Origin: CAYSLC01 sp964431545
GTDB lineage: Bacteria > Desulfobacterota > Desulfobacteria > Desulfobacterales > JAABSP01
DNA: 7,404 nt
Direction of reading: 5' to 3'
Assembly: GCA_964431545.1 (NCBI GenBank)
Contig: CAYSLC010000248.1
Location: forward strand, 1-7,404
In this document: piece after piece, positions 6,665 to 7,404 of the stretch
How the letters are laid out: every line of letters begins with the position of its first letter
Position numbering within the stretch: position 1 is the first letter of the stretch
The notes under the pieces: generated by a model
Database searches by the model: none
Seen by the model: only the letters and a program-made list of their open reading frames with translations
Told to the model about the DNA's origin: nothing
Translations under genes and position numbers: made by a program

Positions 6665-6925
6665 TCATTCGAGGGAATCCCAGGCAGGAACCTTTCTTTC
6701 GGGTATTTTATCCAGAATCGCTTCCGCTTTCTTTTTCAATTGAAAAATCGATTTTTCCGACAATTTGTTTTCAAGCGCCGATATCGTTTCCAACTGTGTG
6801 AGTTGAACTGTAAGCATGTAATTTGTCAACTGATTTAGTGACACGCCCTGATATTTTGCTTCTCTTTCAAGGCGTTTTTTGAGTTCGGCGGGCATTCTGA
6901 CTGTGAGAGTGAGGCTTTTATTCAT
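6665..6925 (-). CDS. Ribbon-helix-helix antitoxin partner of the PIN toxin
   Basis: This 86-residue protein begins with a ribbon-helix-helix fold: strand SLTLTVRMP (4-12), helix A around AELKKRLEREAKYQG (13-27), turn VSLNQ, helix B around LTNYMLTVQLTQLE (33-46). Such domains dimerise and bind operator DNA. The lysine-rich helical tail (about 47-78, ending near VPAWDSLE) would wrap the toxin. I chose the ATG at 6925 because GGAGG (6937-6933) sits exactly 7 bases before it. An in-frame start at 6967 would add an unrelated 14-residue leader lying inside the toxin gene. It overlaps the toxin stop by 8 bases, so the two are coupled, with the toxin first. It probably neutralises the PIN protein and represses the pair. 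The exact antitoxin family is not certain, and a CopG- or HicB-like DNA-binding protein is the nearest description. Confidence 0.82.
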   Translation of the reverse strand: MNKSLTLTVRMPAELKKRLEREAKYQGVSLNQLTNYMLTVQLTQLETISALENKLSEKSIFQLKKKAEAILDKIPERKVPAWDSLE

Positions 6926-7349
6926 TTTTCGTCCTCCAGATATTGCAGAAATCCCTGGGCGTGACAACCTTGAAACCGAAGCCTTTCAGTTCCCCGCCCA
7001 TAAAATCTCTGATATTTGAAGTGATCAGGTATTCACTGTTGCTGGCAAAGGCGCATTCACACACCATATTGTCGCTCTCGTCCGTCAGATTCGGTCGCAG
7101 AAGAAAATATATCCGATGTTTCTTAGCCAGAAGCGCCAGAAGATCAAGAATGTCCTCTGTTTCCGCGGCTGACATGTTCAGTTTCGTCAGATTTTCCTTC
7201 CGCGTGAGAACGTCATAATACTCAAAATAGATCTGCGGAGAAAGGGCCAGTCTGACTTTTTCGTCCAATATGAGTCTTAAGATATAGTGCGAAGCTCCGC
7301 TCCTGCTATACAGTGCGGAAAAGACAACATTTGTATCCGCAGGACCCAT
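6918..7349 (-). CDS. PIN-domain ribonuclease toxin (COG1569/TIGR00305-like)
   Basis: This 143-residue protein is full-length for the small PIN toxins, which are metal-dependent ribonucleases. The acidic active-site set is visible: D5 in ADTNVVFSAL, E43 in SPQIYFEYYDVL, D93 in DESDNMVCECAF, and a later D115 in ITSNIRDF. The DTNV start, the SP-x-x-x-E-x-x-x-V/L segment and the DNMVCECA segment fit the 'putative toxin component, PIN family' group. I prefer the ATG at 7349, which puts the first Asp at residue 5 as usual in the family. A GTG at 7355 would add two residues, and the frame stays open to the window edge with gene-unlike composition. No clear promoter is seen upstream, and the ribosome site is weak. 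The gene is lower in GC than the operon, and the DNA turns GC-rich right at its start, which suggests transfer or rearrangement. Confidence 0.85.
   Translation of the reverse strand: MGPADTNVVFSALYSRSGASHYILRLILDEKVRLALSPQIYFEYYDVLTRKENLTKLNMSAAETEDILDLLALLAKKHRIYFLLRPNLTDESDNMVCECAFASNSEYLITSNIRDFMGGELKGFGFKVVTPRDFCNIWRTKNE
6933..6937 (-). promoter_or_regulatory. Ribosome binding site of the antitoxin, inside the toxin gene
   Basis: GGAGG lies 7 bases before the ATG at 6925, within the last codons of the toxin. It decides the antitoxin start and suggests that antitoxin can be made efficiently from the shared transcript although the toxin gene comes first. Confidence 0.8.
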
Positions 7350-7404
7350 GTCCACGAGATCCCCCGGCCGGCCCCGCCATGGGCCAGCGCCCCCAGGGCC
7401 ACGG
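7350..7404. other. GC-rich window edge upstream of the toxin, no complete gene
   Basis: These 55 bases are strongly GC-rich and unlike the adjoining toxin gene. All three minus-strand frames are open here. One reads VALGALAHGGAGRG, faintly like the start of a TRAM domain in RNA methyltransferases, but it is too short to assign. No -10 or -35 boxes for the toxin are visible. Confidence 0.4.

Noticed and set aside
6665..6967. A longer antitoxin starting at 6967
   Set aside because: The extra 14 residues lie inside the toxin gene and do not fit the fold. The ATG at 6925 has an ideal ribosome site and begins just before the predicted strand.

Overview
The window carries one minus-strand operon for a tripartite RND-type efflux pump and, upstream of it, a separate minus-strand toxin-antitoxin pair. 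The operon DNA is very GC-rich (43 of 60 bases at 1441-1500) and the protein style is Gram-negative. This suggests a high-GC diderm bacterium, perhaps Desulfobacterota-like, but the organism cannot be fixed from this sequence. Two runs of exactly 100 N mark this as a draft scaffold.

Layout, in the direction of transcription (right to left). At 7350-7404 there is a GC-rich edge with no complete gene. A PIN-domain toxin (7349-6918) overlaps a ribbon-helix-helix antitoxin (6925-6665) by 8 bases. Both are much lower in GC than the rest (22 of 60 bases at 6721-6780) and look acquired. A stretch of about 260 bases without a gene follows (6405-6664), holding a G-rich tract and one inverted repeat. 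Then comes a compact control region (6316-6404): a sigma70-type promoter with a 22-bp palindrome over it, a second overlapping inverted repeat, and an intrinsic-terminator-shaped hairpin with a T8 tail placed before the first gene.

The operon is a TetR-family regulator (6289-5651), a TolC-like outer-membrane channel (5654-4183), a periplasmic adaptor (about 4082-2961) and an RND inner-membrane pump (2958 to beyond position 1). tetR and the channel gene overlap by 4 bases (ATGA), and adaptor and pump are 2 bases apart, so translation is probably coupled. The pump would use the proton gradient to move substrate from the inner membrane or periplasm, the adaptor would bridge to the channel, and the channel would cross the outer membrane. 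TetR probably represses its own operon from the palindrome until a ligand binds. The substrate cannot be told from sequence.

The pump is the largest gene. It has no stop codon in the window, and its last 80-100 residues lie outside. The channel gene appears broken by the N run at 5424-5523, but 55 bases on each side of that run are identical. Removing the N run and one copy restores a continuous 438-residue protein, so that gap is an assembly artefact. The other N run (4083-4182) shows no such overlap and hides the start of the adaptor gene. I see no clearly novel system. The points most worth following up are the operator-plus-attenuator control region, the false gap, and the toxin-first toxin-antitoxin pair with its abrupt edge.
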